Of a stretch of DNA of 64,000 nucleotides, positions 62,556 to 64,000 are shown one piece after another. How positions within the stretch are numbered: position 1 is the first letter of the stretch; each line of letters opens with the position of its first letter. The position numbers and the translations under genes are program-made. Below the pieces are notes generated by a model. The model saw only the letters and a program-made list of their open reading frames with translations, was not told where the DNA came from and did no database searches. The DNA comes from an uncultured Clostridia bacterium (lineage in GTDB: Bacteria > Bacillota > Clostridia > Oscillospirales > Ruminococcaceae): NCBI GenBank assembly GCA_945873955.1, contig CAMCFA010000001.1:62001-126000 (forward strand). Direction: 5' to 3'.

Positions 62556-62606
62556 CTCCCTGCACCGAGCAGGGAGCAGAGTATAGAAAGAGCGTATTAT
62601 ATATTA
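62556..62606 (-). promoter_or_regulatory. Candidate sigma-E-type promoter and hairpin before the recombinase
   Basis: Minus strand: -35 TAATATA (62600-62606) fits the sigma-E -35 consensus fully; a 14-nt spacer and -10 TATACTCT (62578-62585, six of eight) follow. The perfect hairpin CTCCCTGC-TCGGT-GCAGGGAG (62556-62576) is followed by TTGTTTGTGTT and could stop transcripts coming from the repressor gene. A transcript started here at about 62571 would lack most of the first arm and escape. An overlapping TATAAT (62596-62601) could be a vegetative -10. Confidence 0.4.
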
Positions 62607-62977
62607 CAAGCCAGATGAACAGCTTGTTTTATGCCGCCGATTTTAGCGTGAAGAGAAACAGGCTCTACCAAAGGCAGACTCACGCAGGACTGCCCGCCGG
62701 AACAGGAAGCAAGAACGGACGACCGCATAATGTAGAAGTCCCAATTTTTGCATTTTTTCACGGAGAAAACGCAAATGTCGGACGGGCGCTCGGACGCAGC
62801 CCACCGAATGTTAAAAAGCGGCGGCTCTTGTTCGTCTATGTACTCGGAGGGTAACACCTCTACATACGAGCCGTCGTAAAGAAAACATGAGCCACAGCAG
62901 GAGCGGTAAACGGTATCTACACCCAACTCACGAGAAATCAGCGCCTCAGCAGCGGCAAAAAGAACAGTATCTTCCAT
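62597..62977 (-). CDS. Unknown 126-aa cysteine-rich protein of the element
   Basis: I do not recognise this protein. It has seven or so cysteines, including RSCCGSCFLYDG near residues 25-36, KKCKNW and CSGGQSC, which might bind metal. It has no signal peptide and no membrane segment. The start follows GGGGGAG and lies 2 nt after the repressor stop, so translation is coupled. Standing between repressor and recombinase it could help control either, for example as a protease-like or directionality partner, but nothing in the sequence shows this. Confidence 0.6.
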   Translation of the reverse strand: MEDTVLFAAAEALISRELGVDTVYRSCCGSCFLYDGSYVEVLPSEYIDEQEPPLFNIRWAASERPSDICVFSVKKCKNWDFYIMRSSVLASCSGGQSCVSLPLVEPVSLHAKIGGIKQAVHLACNI

Positions 62978-62979
62978 AA

Positions 62980-63552
62980 TTACTCCCCCTTATCTCCCAG
63001 GGCTACGCGCAAATCTTCTTCAAGCAAACGGTCGAGCAAAGACTCAACGTCGTATTTGAACTTATTCTGTGCGGCTAAGACGTCGGAAATTGAGAAAGCG
63101 CTATCGGGCTTCTCGTACCGAGCGGCTATTCCCTTAATGTATTCTCTGGACTCGGCTATCAGACTGAACAGGTCAAGCAGGATATTGAGCTTTTCGGAAC
63201 TGTCGGAAAGAATGCCGTCGCGGAGAATATCATAAAACGCGTTGTACGCTTTTACCACCGTATCACGCTGGGGAGCAGGCAGAGCAAGATACGCCCCCTT
63301 TATACGGGAATTAGCTTGAAAAAGAGCGTCGTCACGATTCCCCGCGCTATTTGAAAGACCGACAAGGTAGTCGGCAGATACGCCAAAAAACTCCGCGAAC
63401 TCGCAGAGCGTATCGAAATCCGGCTCTTTGCCGCCGGTCTCATATCCGGAGATAGTCGAGCGCTTTTTGTTAAGCGTTTCAGCCAACTGCGCCTGCGTTA
63501 ATCTTTTTTTGTTGCGCTGTTCCGCAAAACGCGCGGAGAAAGCGACAGACAT
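62980..63552 (-). CDS. CI-like helix-turn-helix repressor
   Basis: This 190-aa XRE-family regulator has an N-terminal helix-turn-helix (about 8-62, LTQAQLAETLNKKRSTISGYETGGKEPDFDTL, with the FGVSADYLVG end typical of phage repressors). A helical C-terminal half of unknown fold carries no LexA-type Ser/Lys protease motif, so induction would not be by RecA self-cleavage. It is divergent from the small XRE gene, as in phage or ICE immunity regions. Confidence 0.88.
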   Translation of the reverse strand: MSVAFSARFAEQRNKKRLTQAQLAETLNKKRSTISGYETGGKEPDFDTLCEFAEFFGVSADYLVGLSNSAGNRDDALFQANSRIKGAYLALPAPQRDTVVKAYNAFYDILRDGILSDSSEKLNILLDLFSLIAESREYIKGIAARYEKPDSAFSISDVLAAQNKFKYDVESLLDRLLEEDLRVALGDKGE

Positions 63553-63593
63553 AAAACCACCCTCTCAAACGCCACACGAAAGGAGGCGAAATA

Positions 63594-63830
63594 ATGCGAA
63601 TCAGATTAAAAGCCCTGCGTACCGCCCACGGATTTTCGCAGTACACATTTGCGGACGCGCTGGGAGTATCCCGCAGCCACTACTCGCAGATTGAGGCAGG
63701 CGAAAAGACACCCAGCCTGCCACTCGCTAGGAAAATCAAGAGCGTACTTGCTTACTCAAGCGACGACATTTTCGATAATGATTCGGCTTGCTTTTCCAAG
63801 CGCGGAGCGCCCAAAAAATTCAAAAAATAG
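63594..63830 (+). CDS. Small Cro-like helix-turn-helix regulator
   Basis: This 78-aa XRE-family protein consists of a helix-turn-helix (about 4-58, HGFSQYTFADALGVSRSHYSQIEAGEKTPSLPLA) and a basic tail. The site AAAGGAGG precedes the ATG. Only 41 bp separate it from the repressor start, all taken up by the two ribosome sites, so both promoters must lie within the opposite gene. A terminator follows the stop. Confidence 0.85.
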   Translation: MRIRLKALRTAHGFSQYTFADALGVSRSHYSQIEAGEKTPSLPLARKIKSVLAYSSDDIFDNDSACFSKRGAPKKFKK

Positions 63831-63842
63831 TGCTATGAACCG

Positions 63843-63872
63843 CCCTCGTTGTCAGCAACGGGGGCTATTTTT
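63843..63872 (+). terminator. Terminator of the Cro-like gene
   Basis: CCCTCGTTG (63843-63851) pairs with CAACGGGGG (63856-63864) around TCAG, followed by TATTTTTT. Confidence 0.75.
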
Positions 63873-64000
63873 TCGCTGTTTGGCTTTGCGAGCAGACGGC
63901 TCAAGACCTTTAGACTCAATCAACATTTTGCGAACACCGAACTGCTCGTATTCTTCGGCTTTTTCAACAATGACCTCGGCAGGCGGGATTTCTTCACAGC
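63852..64000 (-). CDS. C-terminal part of a leftward gene of the element
   Basis: An open frame enters from the right edge and ends with TGA at 63854-63852, inside the terminator hairpin of the Cro-like gene. The 48 visible residues are charged and end basic (EKAEEYEQFGVRKMLIES, then RKAKQRKNSPRC). The codon pattern looks real, but no family is recognised and the start lies outside the window. Confidence 0.45.
   Translation of the reverse strand, partial: CEEIPPAEVIVEKAEEYEQFGVRKMLIESKGLEPSARKAKQRKNSPRC

Larger units (their letters stand above)
60896..64000. mobile_element. Left end of an integrative element inserted in cotJC
   Basis: From the cotJC break to the window end the sequence carries a large serine recombinase (transcribed towards the junction), a small cysteine-rich protein, a CI-like repressor, a divergent Cro-like regulator and the end of a further leftward gene. 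This is the arrangement of a prophage or conjugative element with its immunity region. The exact crossover cannot be fixed without the other end; it lies about 60888-60900. The right end is outside the window, so size and cargo are unknown. Confidence 0.8.

Overview
The window reads as chromosome of a spore-forming, low-branching Clostridia, most like the Ruminococcaceae/Oscillospirales. The signs are a complete set of sporulation genes of the clostridial kind (sigE, sigG, spoIIGA, spoIVA with sipL, yunB, yabP-yabQ-divIC, cotJABC, an alpha/beta SASP), a Gram-positive cell-wall gene content, GC-rich coding sequence with AT-rich intergenic gaps, and vegetative promoters of the form TTGACA-N17-TATAAT that usually carry TG upstream of the -10 (GTGATATAAT). 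The genus cannot be fixed from the sequence alone.

Layout. 1-4250: start of a leftward gene, a 535-bp regulatory gap and a heterodimeric ABC exporter. 4390-7750: a full-length P-type ATPase-like protein whose catalytic motifs are all substituted, followed by a DUF368 membrane protein. 7750-10170: sigG, sigE and spoIIGA on the minus strand. 10370-13180: prfC and a UPF0104 membrane protein. 13415-21120: a rightward block with DUF951, prfA, tsaC, coaE, a lytic transglycosylase, an M18 aminopeptidase, yunB and ligA. 21260-27470: carbohydrate and wall enzymes (GH5_8-type mannanase lipoprotein, GHL10 lipoprotein, GHL-like/Amidase_3 fusion). 27600-31360: glmS and asnB. 31440-32100: a palindromic element and convergent tRNA-Pro and tRNA-Arg. 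32330-39490: nifS-nifU, two CobW-type GTPases, mtnA-mtaD, a Fur-family regulator and a SASP. 39530-42870: a 180-bp palindromic repeat, then spoIVA and sipL. 43040-53800: tepA, uppP, ftsK/spoIIIE, ygiQ, a ComEC-like hydrolase, DUF3006, typA, a second palindromic repeat and a HAD phosphatase. 53830-60000: cls, then the conserved leftward cluster yabM-like/mazG/hup/hslR/yabP/yabQ/divIC. 60175-64000: cotJA-cotJB and a cotJC cut off after 68 codons by the left end of an integrative element.

The element carries a large serine recombinase at the junction, a small unknown cysteine-rich protein, a CI-like repressor and a divergent Cro-like regulator, and runs off the window. Because it splits a mother-cell spore-coat gene, has its recombinase at the junction and has a sigma-E-like promoter candidate in front of that recombinase, it resembles the skin-type elements that are excised during sporulation. 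This is the strongest candidate here for an undescribed system. The second is the motif-less P-type ATPase. Several intergenic palindromes (93, 162 and 180 bp) look like dispersed repeat families.

Most function calls rest on recognised motifs and synteny read by eye. No database search was run. Promoter and hairpin calls come from direct inspection, and their regulatory roles are inference.
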